Shown: positions 36,073 through 44,208 of the stretch, piece by piece | Position numbering within the stretch: position 1 is the stretch's first letter | How the letters are laid out: every line of letters starts with the position of its first letter | Source of the DNA: Olavius sp. associated proteobacterium Delta 1 | GTDB taxonomy: Bacteria; Desulfobacterota; Desulfobacteria; Desulfobacterales; JAFDCJ01 | DNA: 64,000 nucleotides | Direction: 5' to 3' | NCBI GenBank assembly: GCA_902749685.1 | Contig: CACVKW010000291.1 | Location: 62,001 to 126,000, forward strand | Program-made: the position numbers and the translations under genes | Notes under the pieces: generated by a model | Told to the model about the DNA's origin: nothing | Seen by the model: only the letters and a program-made list of their open reading frames with translations | Databases searched by the model: none

Positions 36073-38004
36073 ATGCCTAGCGTAAAAAGCGGGAGATGGG
36101 AGCACCTTGTTGTTACTCCCAGAAGAGTTTTGGCCAGTATCAAGCCGGGGATGACCATTTTTTTCGGAAGCGGTGTGGCTGAGCCTCGAACCCTGATGAA
36201 ATGCCTGATTGAATCCGGCCTTTCGAATACAAATGACCTGGAGTTGGTACAGCTGACCAGTCATGGAGACGTGCTTTCGTTAAAGGATCTTGATTTTCAG
36301 AATTACCGCCTCAAAACTTTTTTTTCCACCTGGGTGGCCAGCGAAGTAGTATTTGCCGGAAGTGTCGATTTGATTCCGGGCCGTATCTCCCAGATACCTC
36401 AAATTATCAAATCCAGGCGGATTCCCATCGATGTCGCCTTTATCCAAATTACACCGCCCAATGAGGATGGATACTGCAGCCTCGGAGTGGCCGTGGACAT
36501 CGCCCGGGAAGCCATGGAACAAGCCTCATTGGTCGTCGGTGAAATCAACACCGAAATTCCCTTCACATTTGGCGACACAATCGTTTCCATTTCGGACTTT
36601 GATCTGCTGGTAAAATCCATAGAACCGCCCGGCTATTTTAAGCGTCAAAGCGTCAGCAAAGCAATTGATAAGGTAGCCGCCAACATTTCCCAGGTGATTG
36701 AGGACGGGGACTGCATTTGCTTCCACACCGGACCTTTATTCGAAGCTTTGGGACGACACCTGGCGACTAAACGGCACCTGGGTATCCATTCGGCGTATTT
36801 TACCGATGCCTTGATGGATCTGGTCAAAAGCGGAGCAGTGACAAATTATCGCAAATCGGTTATGAGAGGGAAATCGGCTGCTTCATACGCATTAGGAACA
36901 CCGGAGTTAATGGCCTGGCTGGACCATAATCCGCTGGTTGAATTTCAAGGTATCGAGCAATTGTTTGATCCAATCCAAATCGGCCGCAACGCTAACTTCG
37001 TGGCCGTATTCGAAGCTCGCAAAGTGGATCTGCTGGGCCGTGTTTCTTTCTCGGTGGGAAAAACAAATATCACATCAGGCCCGGGCGAGGGTGCGGATCT
37101 TTTCACCGGAGCTGAGATTTCACCGGGAGGCCGTACGATATTAGGACTGCCAAGCCGAAACCGCAAAGGGGACCCGAATATCGTGGCAGTGCTTCGTGAT
37201 CTTCGCAATCAGTATCATATGCGCGAATCGATTGACGTACTGGTCACCGAATACGGCATAGCCAACTTAAAATGGCGCACCATTCGTGAACGTGCGCAAG
37301 CCCTGATTGATATTGCCCATCCCAATGACCGGGAGAAACTGGTAGAAAAGGCTAAACAAAAGAAGCTTTTATTCCCGGATCAGATATTTTTGTCTGAAAG
37401 CGCCCAGTTGTATCCCATGGATATTGCAACCGAACATATCTTCAAAAATGGACTAAAGATTCGCTTCCGAGCCATCAAACCTTCCGATGAAGCGGCCATG
37501 CGCCGTCTTTTCTACCGCTTCTCAAACCAGACCGTCTTTCGCCGATTTCTTTTTCCCATTTCTACCATGCCGCATAATAAAATGCAGGAATACGTCAATG
37601 TCGATTACAGTCGTATGATGTCTGTGGTGGCGCTGGCCAGAGAATCCGATCAAGAGACAATCATTGCCGAAGCAAGATATGTCAAGGATGAGCAAAGCGC
37701 CATCGGGGATCTGGCTTTTGTCGTGGATGAAAAGTATCAGGGAATCGGTATCGGGTCGTATCTGTATAAAATGCTGATTCGGCTGGCCAAAGACAGGGGA
37801 CTGAAAGGGTTTTCCGCTGAAGTGCTGCAGGCCAACCAGAGTATGATGAAAGTGTTTGAAAACGGTCAGCTGCCCATAAACGCCAGGGTAGATAGTGGCT
37901 TGCTAAGGCTGACCGTTTCTTTTGATGGGCAACCCGACCAGGCCGGAAACCAACCGGCTCAAATTTATCAGCAAAAACCACATCGACCAAAAGAAGGATA
38001 CTGA
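36073..38004 (+). CDS. Acetyl-CoA hydrolase/transferase fused to GNAT acetyltransferase
   Basis: A 643-residue fusion. Residues about 10-435 are a CoA-transferase of the acetyl-CoA hydrolase/4-hydroxybutyrate CoA-transferase family; the catalytic Glu lies in V-T-E-Y-G-I-A-N-L, and D-V-A-F-I-Q-I-T-P-P-N-E-D-G-Y-C-S-L-G-V is the usual N-terminal motif. Residues about 455-620 form a GNAT domain with the acetyl-CoA loop Y-Q-G-I-G-I-G-S-Y-L. Such fusions are known in anaerobes; the GNAT part may acetylate a lysine or regulate the transferase (inference). GAGGA precedes the ATG. The next gene starts three bases after the stop, so they form an operon. Confidence 0.9.
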   Translation: MPSVKSGRWEHLVVTPRRVLASIKPGMTIFFGSGVAEPRTLMKCLIESGLSNTNDLELVQLTSHGDVLSLKDLDFQNYRLKTFFSTWVASEVVFAGSVDLIPGRISQIPQIIKSRRIPIDVAFIQITPPNEDGYCSLGVAVDIAREAMEQASLVVGEINTEIPFTFGDTIVSISDFDLLVKSIEPPGYFKRQSVSKAIDKVAANISQVIEDGDCICFHTGPLFEALGRHLATKRHLGIHSAYFTDALMDLVKSGAVTNYRKSVMRGKSAASYALGTPELMAWLDHNPLVEFQGIEQLFDPIQIGRNANFVAVFEARKVDLLGRVSFSVGKTNITSGPGEGADLFTGAEISPGGRTILGLPSRNRKGDPNIVAVLRDLRNQYHMRESIDVLVTEYGIANLKWRTIRERAQALIDIAHPNDREKLVEKAKQKKLLFPDQIFLSESAQLYPMDIATEHIFKNGLKIRFRAIKPSDEAAMRRLFYRFSNQTVFRRFLFPISTMPHNKMQEYVNVDYSRMMSVVALARESDQETIIAEARYVKDEQSAIGDLAFVVDEKYQGIGIGSYLYKMLIRLAKDRGLKGFSAEVLQANQSMMKVFENGQLPINARVDSGLLRLTVSFDGQPDQAGNQPAQIYQQKPHRPKEGY

Positions 38005-38007
38005 CCA

Positions 38008-38811
38008 ATGAAAGAAATCTGTACTGACCTGGCAGAAGAATATGAGGAGTTGGATACCATCGTCGCCGCGCTTGACGATTCCGGCTGGAACGTCATGACA
38101 CCGGCAGAAGGCTGGACTGTAAAAGACCAGATTCGGCATCTCGCCTACTATGATGAACGGGCCAAGCTGGCCGTCACCGCACCGGAGGCCTTTGATCAAC
38201 ATCTGGCTGATATAACCAGCGACCCTGAAGGCCACCGTGAGACCCTTGAACAAGTGGGCCAAGAACTGGCCGTTGCCGATTTGTTAACCTGGTGGCGGCA
38301 GGGACGCCGGGCCCTTCTGGACGCGCTGAAACCTCTGGACCGCAAGGCCAGGATAGGCTGGTATGGGCCGCCCTTGAGTGCCCTGTCTTTTGCGACTGCC
38401 CGGATCATGGAGACCTGGGCTCATGGCCAGGACGTTGCGGATGCCTTGGGTCTTGAGCGGGTTGCCACCGACCGGCTGCGTCATGTCGCCCATATGGGGG
38501 TGGCGACCTTTGGCTGGAGCTATACCAACCGCCAGATGAAGGTGCCCGATTCACCGGTCAGGGTCGAAATTGCCAGCCCCTCCGGAAAACTCTGGACCTG
38601 GGGCCCTGAAAACGCCAAGGACATTGTCAAGGGTCCGGCTGAAGATTTTTGCCTGGTAGTCGTCCAAAGACGCAATCCGGCCGATACCCGGCTCGTTATT
38701 GAGGGTGCAACCGCCGGCCAATGGATGTCGATTTCCCAGACCTATGCCGGTGAGCCTGGAGCCGGTCGCAAACCGGGAATGTTCTCCAAATCGACACACC
38801 AGCATGGATAA
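38008..38811 (+). CDS. TIGR03084 family protein (DinB/maleylpyruvate isomerase-like fold)
   Basis: A 267-residue soluble protein. The N-terminal 160 residues follow the DinB/mycothiol-dependent maleylpyruvate isomerase four-helix fold, with W-T-V-K-D-Q-I-R-H-L-A-Y-Y-D-E near residue 37 and the metal-site-like M-E-T-W-A-H-G-Q-D-V-A-D-A-L near residue 132. The C-terminal part matches the TIGR03084 family (W-G-P-E-N-A, V-V-Q-R-R-N-P-A-D-T). Function unknown; a metal-dependent thiol transferase or isomerase is plausible. AAGGAT sits just inside the upstream gene, and the three-base gap implies translational coupling to the CoA-transferase/GNAT fusion. Confidence 0.8.
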   Translation: MKEICTDLAEEYEELDTIVAALDDSGWNVMTPAEGWTVKDQIRHLAYYDERAKLAVTAPEAFDQHLADITSDPEGHRETLEQVGQELAVADLLTWWRQGRRALLDALKPLDRKARIGWYGPPLSALSFATARIMETWAHGQDVADALGLERVATDRLRHVAHMGVATFGWSYTNRQMKVPDSPVRVEIASPSGKLWTWGPENAKDIVKGPAEDFCLVVVQRRNPADTRLVIEGATAGQWMSISQTYAGEPGAGRKPGMFSKSTHQHG

Positions 38812-38886
38812 TTGTGAAATATGAGGATGCCCCCCAGGACTATGATAGAGAGGTCGCCCGTCAGCAATAAAGCAATATAAATCTCA

Positions 38887-39060
38887 TCATCGTTTTCGTC
38901 TGTCAGCGATCCCACTTCGCCTATCATCTGCGATAAACGTATTTATCTTGCGCCTATCCTTTTGCGCCTTCCTTTTTACCAGTATGATCTTGGTAGGATA
39001 TGGTCCAGAAGATGGCGCTTCATCAATAATTTCCTGCCTTTTTGCTTCAGCCTGTACCAT
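38887..39060 (-). CDS. Small basic protein with repeated DRR motifs
   Basis: A 57-residue protein. It has an ATG with a full AAAGGAG site ten bases upstream. The sequence starts M-V-Q-A-E-A-K-R-Q-E-I-I-D-E, has a central P-Y-P-T-K-I-I-L-V-K-R-K strand, and ends with Asp-Arg-Arg units (D-R-R-K, D-D-R-R-S-G-I-A-D-R-R-K-R). Similar short DRR-repeat proteins occur in sulfate-reducing relatives; function unknown, nucleic-acid or PilZ-like binding being guesses. It lies downstream of the terminator that ends the cfa operon, so it should have its own promoter. Confidence 0.6.
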   Translation of the reverse strand: MVQAEAKRQEIIDEAPSSGPYPTKIILVKRKAQKDRRKINTFIADDRRSGIADRRKR

Positions 39061-39134
39061 TAGCGGTTTGCTCCTTTGTCAATGTTGTCTAACCTCAAAT
39101 TGTAAGATTCAATGATCTCTATTTTAAATCTATC

Positions 39135-39160
39135 AAAAGGGGCGGACAAGTATCCGCCCC
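39135..39160 (-). terminator. Intrinsic terminator of the cfa operon
   Basis: GGGGCGGA pairs perfectly with TCCGCCCC around a six-base loop. Read on the minus strand it is followed by TTTT and an AT-rich tail. It lies 285 bases after the spermidine-synthase-like gene, in the correct orientation to end that operon. Confidence 0.7.
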
Positions 39161-39444
39161 TCTGCAAAAGAAGACCTGACCATTATCTGAGACATAATTT
39201 CAAGAAGGTTAATGACAAAAACCTAAATAATGATCATAAATGATTGGTCAGGCAATATCGTTTGGCAGCAAAATATATGCCACAAGCTGGTGGATGGCTA
39301 AATCATAATAAATCCGGAAAGATAGGGGATGCAGAAAGAAAACAGAGTCAGACAAATATGAAAAGCAATAAATAAAAATGTGGCAAAATGTTCCTAGCGC
39401 TAACCAGTTAGCTTACACGCGGAAATAAATCTTCAACCAACCGC

Positions 39445-40194
39445 TTATCTTGATCTATTTTTGTAGGATTTTCGACCGGCGGGTCCAATTTTTTCGGATC
39501 CGCCGGCTTGAGGACCGGATATTTTCCTGGCGATATAAACCACATGTCTGCGTCCGCCCCGGCCCGGGCGTTGCCGGTTAACGGAGAATCCGGCAGCTTT
39601 CAAACGTTTTTCAAAAGCCTTGTCCGGATCTTCGGACCAGACCGCAAACACCCCGTCTGCTTTCAAGGCGGAACGGCTTAACGCCAGCGCCCTGTCGTCG
39701 TACAGATACTCTCCTCTGCCCGGAGCCCCCGCATGAGGACCATCGTACAGGTCCAAGATTACGGCATCAAACCGCTTGCCCTTGCCCTTCTTTGCCGCAT
39801 AACGAATAAGCGCGGCCACATCATCAATCACAATTTTGACCCGCGGGTCGTCGACTGCCCCGCCGCTAAAATGGGCAAGCGGCCCGCGGCACCAATTGAC
39901 TATTATCGGGTTCAGTTCAGCCACCACGACCGCGGCAGCAACCGGGAGATTATCAATGGCCGCCTTCAGGGTGAACCCCATGCCCAGACCACCCACCAGC
40001 ACCCTGGGATTTTTTTTATTCTTCAGGGACTCACAAGCCAGCTGCGCCAAAACTATCTCGGACACGTTGGCCGAGGAGTTCATCAGCACCCGACGATCAA
40101 TGGTTATGAGAAAATCCGTTTCGCCCCTCTGCCGAAGATCCAGCAGCCCCTGATCGGTATCAATACTGTCAACTATCCGCCATGGCTGCGCCAT
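39445..40194 (-). CDS. Spermidine/spermine synthase-like methyltransferase-fold protein
   Basis: A 249-residue protein with the spermidine-synthase-type Rossmann core: R-V-L-V-G-G-L-G-M-G-F-T-L near residue 64 (nucleotide-binding loop), A-E-L-N-P-I-I-V-N-W after it, D-D-V in the third strand, and D-A-V-I-L-D-L-Y-D-G-P-H as the catalytic-region Asp motif. The N-terminal beta domain of true spermidine synthase is shortened (residues 1-55). It may thus be an aminopropyltransferase or a related SAM-fold protein. The C-terminus is basic (G-R-G-G-R-R-H and a final K-N-R-S-R). Its ATG directly follows the stop of cfa, so translation is coupled. Confidence 0.75.
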   Translation of the reverse strand: MAQPWRIVDSIDTDQGLLDLRQRGETDFLITIDRRVLMNSSANVSEIVLAQLACESLKNKKNPRVLVGGLGMGFTLKAAIDNLPVAAAVVVAELNPIIVNWCRGPLAHFSGGAVDDPRVKIVIDDVAALIRYAAKKGKGKRFDAVILDLYDGPHAGAPGRGEYLYDDRALALSRSALKADGVFAVWSEDPDKAFEKRLKAAGFSVNRQRPGRGGRRHVVYIARKISGPQAGGSEKIGPAGRKSYKNRSR

Positions 40195-41403
40195 TTAAAA
40201 TCCACTACTTAATTGTTCGGCCGTCCCCAAGGTTCCCGGTTGCTCAAACGCTGACCGGATACGAGGGCTGTGAGAAATTTGGTTTAAATCCTTGCATGTG
40301 TTTACACTACCCCCATTTTTTGAAAAAACGATCTGCCAGAGTTGGTTTCGTCGCGCCCGGAAACTGCCGGCGCAGGAAAGAAGGTAGTAAGTCCACATGC
40401 GCTGAAATCGCAGGTCGTAGGCATCCTGTAGACAACTCCAGTTATCGATGAAGTTCCGGTGCCAAGCTATCAGGGTCGGATCGTAATGGGGACCGAAACT
40501 GTGCCAGTCTTCCAGGATGAAGATGCCTTCGGCGGCCCCGGTAATCTGCCGGGCCGAGGGCAGCATTGAATTGGGAAAAATATATGTCGCCAACCAGGGG
40601 TCCACGGAGCGAACCGACGTGTTGCTCCCGATGGTGTGCAACAAAAACAGCCCGTCATCTTTCAGGCACCGGTTGACGACCTGCATGTAGGTCCGGTAGT
40701 TCGCCAATCCCACATGCTCGAACATGCCGATCGAAACAATGCGGTCGAAGGTTCCCGCAATATCCCGGTAATCCTTTAGCTCGAAGTTCACGGGCAGGTC
40801 GGCACAGCAGCTCTGGCCCAGCTTGACCTGCTCGTCCGAGACCGTAACGCCCGTTACCTCGACCCGGTATTTCTCAGCGGCGTAGATCGCGAAACCGCCC
40901 CACCCGCAGCCAATATCCAGCACCCGCATGCCCGGCTCCAGCCCAAGCTTGCGGCAGGTTAGCTCGAGTTTGGCCTCCTGGGCCTCATCGAGTGTGGCGG
41001 CCTCTTGCCAGTAGGCGCAGGAGTAATTCATGCGCTTGTCCAGCATGACGGTAAAAAGTTCATTGCCGATATCGTAGTGGCGCCGGCCGACCTCAAACAC
41101 CCAGGCCCTGCCTTGCATTCTGGTCAGCCTGGCTTTAACCGCTTCCCAAATGAGAGTCTTCGATTTGCGCACCTTTTTATCGAGGCGTGCTGCCATGATT
41201 CGATCGAAGAACTGATCCAGTGCTTGGCAGTCCCACCAGCCGTCCATGTAGCTTTCTCCCAGAGCCAGCGAACCGCCGGCAATGACCCTGGGGTAAAAAT
41301 CGGGATTGTGAACCTGGATATCGTAGGGTGCCTGCCCGTCGATTCGCACACCGGCAAAATCCAGAAGTTGTTGAACCAACCTTTTTTCTCCCGGGCTTTT
41401 CAT
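40195..41403 (-). CDS. cfa: Cyclopropane-fatty-acyl-phospholipid synthase
   Basis: A 402-residue SAM-dependent enzyme that adds a methylene bridge to unsaturated phospholipid acyl chains. The SAM-binding motif I is V-L-D-I-G-C-G-W-G-G-F near residue 175; other family motifs are M-N-Y-S-C-A-Y-W near residue 127, V-S-I-G-M-F-E-H-V-G near residue 228 and F-P-N-S-M-L-P-S near residue 271. Length is close to E. coli Cfa (382). It is the first gene of a two-gene operon. The 3' end is followed at zero distance by the spermidine-synthase-like gene, and a terminator ends the unit at 39135-39160. Confidence 0.92.
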   Translation of the reverse strand: MKSPGEKRLVQQLLDFAGVRIDGQAPYDIQVHNPDFYPRVIAGGSLALGESYMDGWWDCQALDQFFDRIMAARLDKKVRKSKTLIWEAVKARLTRMQGRAWVFEVGRRHYDIGNELFTVMLDKRMNYSCAYWQEAATLDEAQEAKLELTCRKLGLEPGMRVLDIGCGWGGFAIYAAEKYRVEVTGVTVSDEQVKLGQSCCADLPVNFELKDYRDIAGTFDRIVSIGMFEHVGLANYRTYMQVVNRCLKDDGLFLLHTIGSNTSVRSVDPWLATYIFPNSMLPSARQITGAAEGIFILEDWHSFGPHYDPTLIAWHRNFIDNWSCLQDAYDLRFQRMWTYYLLSCAGSFRARRNQLWQIVFSKNGGSVNTCKDLNQISHSPRIRSAFEQPGTLGTAEQLSSGF

Positions 41404-42108
41404 GGAACTGTCTCCGTATCAGGTGAAAGCGAAAATCGGGAAAGGCCATCACTTAAATTTTAAATATTTGTATATGCTTATTATGAATTGATAAAATCCC
41501 CCAGCTCTGATTGAGAAATGGGGTTTAAAATACGTTTCATGGCTGCCTCTGGGTTTGGCTTTTCAAATTATTAGCATGTAAGCGTTTCCGGAGTCAATAT
41601 TAGAAAAATTAAATGAAATCAAAAAGATAAAACCCATCCTAATATTGTTTACGATCGACTTTAGCCCTTGTTGTGAGTTCCTTGCATTTTATGAAATCCG
41701 CGGATCATCACCAACTCACAAAGACGCGAAGATGAATATAACCAACGATGTGCCTTTGTGGCATTTTATCCCGGCTTGTCCGGCTTAGGCTGTTACATGC
41801 AATAACCATTACTGGGAAAAAAATTACTTAATTTTAGGCTGACAGTGGCCAGCCATAAAGGCAACTTACTGTTATTACTTGAACTTTGGTGTAGGATATT
41901 TTGTGCATGGAATTTGCTTTCAGCAGTTTCTCTAGAGCCGGGCATAAATTATTAGACATGAAATACTGTTTAAAATTGAAAATAGACCTTACCTTGCACC
42001 ATAAGCCTTGCGCTTTGAGCCAGTCCCTAATTGGCAAAAACCGGTTGTCTGGCAACAGCTATTTTTATGACTACCTAATTTTGACCGCCTTAGTAGAGGA
42101 GGGATGAA
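41404..42108. other. Long intergenic region, no confident gene
   Basis: About 700 bases between divergent genes. Frames of 68-73 codons exist on both strands (41834-42107) but none has a ribosome site or a recognisable sequence. An AT-rich stretch at 41560-41640 could carry the promoter of cfa. No clear terminator or repeat. Confidence 0.3.
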
Positions 42109-42795
42109 TTGAAACTCATCCAGAGGCCTATATACATTCTAATGATAACGGCTGCGATCGCATTCATCAGTCTCTTGATGGGGACATCAACGGCGCTGGC
42201 AGGTGCCAAGACTCAAGATGAGTTGATAAACACCATAATTCAAATTGCCAAAGACGAATATCATAAGCATTCATATAAGTGGACAGATTACGAAAAGCAA
42301 TTCACCCTGAATATGTCTGAAGATGAATTTGCCGCTTTTTGCATTGGGACTGCAAGATATGAGCACCGCAGGGGCCGCAAATGGAATATTGATTGGCAGG
42401 CAAAAATACCGATTTATAACCCATCGGGTCGTTTAGTTTCATATGATATTGGCGTTATGCAAATTAACAGTAGAACCGGCAAAACTTATTTCCATGCGCT
42501 GGATTATGAAAATAATATATCTGACAATATTCGAGCTGGTGTCAAGCATTTAGCCGCCGGGTTTAATCAAGCATACTTCAAAGGATTTGGCGGCCTCGAT
42601 GCAATTAACTACGGGTTGCAATTTTATAATCCATACGAGTCAAACCGGGTGAAAAAGATATGGCATTATATTCCCAAATATAAAAAGCCGCCGCCGCACA
42701 ATATTTCAATAAAGGTGCCGGCTGGGTTTCGATCCGTAAGACGGCCTGATTCCTGGCTGGGAACCCATGATGGTCGGTTATTTATTGTGAAATGA
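42109..42795 (+). CDS. Exported lysozyme/transglycosylase-like protein
   Basis: A 228-residue protein with a signal peptide (hydrophobic residues 8-27, ending T-A-L-A-G). The mature part resembles a goose-lysozyme/SLT-type muramidase: a Glu in T-A-R-Y-E-H-R-R near residue 85 in the usual catalytic position, Y-D-I-G-V-M-Q-I-N-S-R near residue 115 (typical G-V/L-M-Q-I-N), and N-I-S-D-N-I-R-A-G-V-K-H-L-A near residue 140. The start is TTG with a strong GAGGAGGG site. Peptidoglycan cleavage in the periplasm is inferred from these motifs. Its 3' end overlaps the convergent YdjM-like gene by 18 bases. Confidence 0.7.
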   Translation: MKLIQRPIYILMITAAIAFISLLMGTSTALAGAKTQDELINTIIQIAKDEYHKHSYKWTDYEKQFTLNMSEDEFAAFCIGTARYEHRRGRKWNIDWQAKIPIYNPSGRLVSYDIGVMQINSRTGKTYFHALDYENNISDNIRAGVKHLAAGFNQAYFKGFGGLDAINYGLQFYNPYESNRVKKIWHYIPKYKKPPPHNISIKVPAGFRSVRRPDSWLGTHDGRLFIVK

Positions 42796-43329
42796 CGGGC
42801 GCTCTTTTATTTTCAAGAAAGCAATAATTAAAAAAGCAGGCACCCAAATCCATAGCAGCTCACTTTTTAAGACCGTTAACCCGCGTTGGCTTAAAAATGC
42901 TTTAATACTGAGGGGAGAGACCTCGATGGGAGTCCACGGGAAAAAGTACCTCTCATTGGTAAATGGTGACAGCAGAGCAATTCCGTTGCCCCCATTGGTC
43001 AAAGCATCCAAAATCCCATGGCTGGCTGCGAGAATAAAAAAATAAAGAACATATTTCCACCACTGTTTTGAAAAAATCCCTTCTTTGCGATAAAAAATAA
43101 AAACGATTATTACACTAAGCAGTGCTGCGAAAAACGGAGAATGAAAAAAGCCTCTATGACCAAAAAAATCATAGGATGGTATGTACAGCCAACGGTAGCC
43201 AATGACGTCGGCATCCGGGAGGATCGAACATGCGATGCTTAAAATCCAAAATTTCAAGGAAATTTTACCAGACCTAAAACCGTACGCCGAAGAAACAGCG
43301 ACCACAGAATGGGATATGATTGTCGGCAA
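42778..43329 (-). CDS. YdjM/DUF457-like membrane-bound metal-dependent hydrolase
   Basis: A 183-residue integral membrane protein with four to five hydrophobic helices. The histidine and aspartate signature of the family is clear: S-H at residues 6-7 (I-I-S-H-S), P-D-A-D-V near residue 38, H-R-G-F-F-H-S near residue 57 and A-S-H-G-I-L-D-A-L-T-N-G-G near residue 100. These His/Asp residues lie at the membrane face and probably bind metal. E. coli YdjM is a member induced by the SOS response; the actual substrate is unknown. It overlaps the convergent lysozyme-like gene by 18 bases. Confidence 0.85.
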   Translation of the reverse strand: MPTIISHSVVAVSSAYGFRSGKISLKFWILSIACSILPDADVIGYRWLYIPSYDFFGHRGFFHSPFFAALLSVIIVFIFYRKEGIFSKQWWKYVLYFFILAASHGILDALTNGGNGIALLSPFTNERYFFPWTPIEVSPLSIKAFLSQRGLTVLKSELLWIWVPAFLIIAFLKIKERPSFHNK

Positions 43330-43409
43330 AGCAATTTCCAGTCTATAGTATCAAAAGGGGACAAGCCAATGGCAACAGATTTAACCGAATAATTGCTACC
43401 ACATCAATA

Positions 43410-43616
43410 TCAATACTTCCAGCTTTGAAAGTACCAATTATTATTTTCCAGCTTCATAGTGTAAATAATGAGCCCATTAAAGTCTCCACGAGCCATATAA
43501 ATTTTCACCTCAGCTTTTTTGCCGGAGACTGTTATTTTAGGTATTCCTAATGAGATAGAAGGATTTTCTGCAAGTCTTTTAGGAAGAATTTTAATTGACA
43601 CTATTCTGTCATATCC
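43410..43616 (-). pseudogene. C-terminal remnant of an NTF2-like or lipoprotein gene
   Basis: The last 68 codons of a protein: Y-D-R-I-V-S-I-K-I-L-P-K, then I-T-V-S-G-K-K-A-E-V-K-I-Y-M-A-R-G-D, then a closing L-E-N-N-N-W-Y-F-Q-S-W-K-Y. This alternating-strand ending (K-A-x-V-x-I to x-W-Y-x) is typical of NTF2-like/DUF4878-type domains. The frame opens just after a TAG with no start except GTG at 43601. Upstream, another frame continues protein-like sequence (S-P-Y-C-L-W-F-I-S-H-H), so at least one frameshift has broken the gene. Confidence 0.4.
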
Positions 43617-43697
43617 CTATGGTGAGAAATGAACCAAAGGCAATATGGCGATAAATCCTTATAAAGGCCTTCAAACGGAAGACATTTGGTAATTGGT

Positions 43698-44141
43698 ATG
43701 GAACAGAAAGAAAACCGGTTTTGGGAGACAAAATCACTAAAGGAAATGACAAAAACTGAATGGGAATCTCTCTGTGATTATTGCGGTCTCTGCTGCTTGT
43801 ATAGTGTTCAAGATGGGAAAACAGGTAATATTAAGCTGCTTGCGGTTGCATGTCAGCATTTAGACATATCCGCTTGTCGTTGTGTGGTCTACAATGAAAG
43901 GTTCAAAACCGTACCGGACTGCATGAAGCTTTTACCGGATAAGATAAGGCGAATAAAAAGGTTACCCTACACTTGTGCATACCGATCCCTTGCCGAAGGC
44001 AGAGAATTAGAGCGGTGGCACCCATTAGTTTCTGGAGATCCCAATGCAGTTCACGAAGCTGGAGTTTCCGTGCGGGACAAAGTTGTGACCGGGGTACATG
44101 TCAATCCGGATGAGTTTAATTACTTCACCTCTGGCAAATAG
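43698..44141 (+). CDS. YcgN family cysteine-cluster protein
   Basis: A 147-residue protein of the YcgN/UPF0260 family. It matches E. coli YcgN along its length: F-W-E-T-K-S-L near the start, W-E-S-L-C-D-Y-C-G-L-C-C-L with the first cysteine group, V-A-C-Q-H-L-D-I-S-A-C-R-C-x-x-Y with the next, D-C-M-K-L, and L-P-Y-T-C-A-Y-R-x-L-A-E-G-R-E-L-x-x-W-H-P-L. Nine or more cysteines suggest metal or Fe-S binding; the function is unknown. I use the ATG at 43698, which gives the usual length, rather than the TTG at 43686. It converges with the MFS gene. Confidence 0.88.
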   Translation: MEQKENRFWETKSLKEMTKTEWESLCDYCGLCCLYSVQDGKTGNIKLLAVACQHLDISACRCVVYNERFKTVPDCMKLLPDKIRRIKRLPYTCAYRSLAEGRELERWHPLVSGDPNAVHEAGVSVRDKVVTGVHVNPDEFNYFTSGK

Positions 44142-44208
44142 CATTTACCTCGGCAATTACGATTTTCATATGGTTCACATTTCCCAAGTCCGGGTGATTT
44201 TATTGGCG

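Noticed and set aside
39262-39285. TTGGCA...ATGC sequence near the cfa operon
   Set aside because: Spacing is wrong for a -24/-12 promoter.
41834-42107. Overlapping 68-73 codon frames on both strands upstream of the lysozyme-like gene
   Set aside because: Neither has a ribosome site or a recognisable domain, and they exclude each other.
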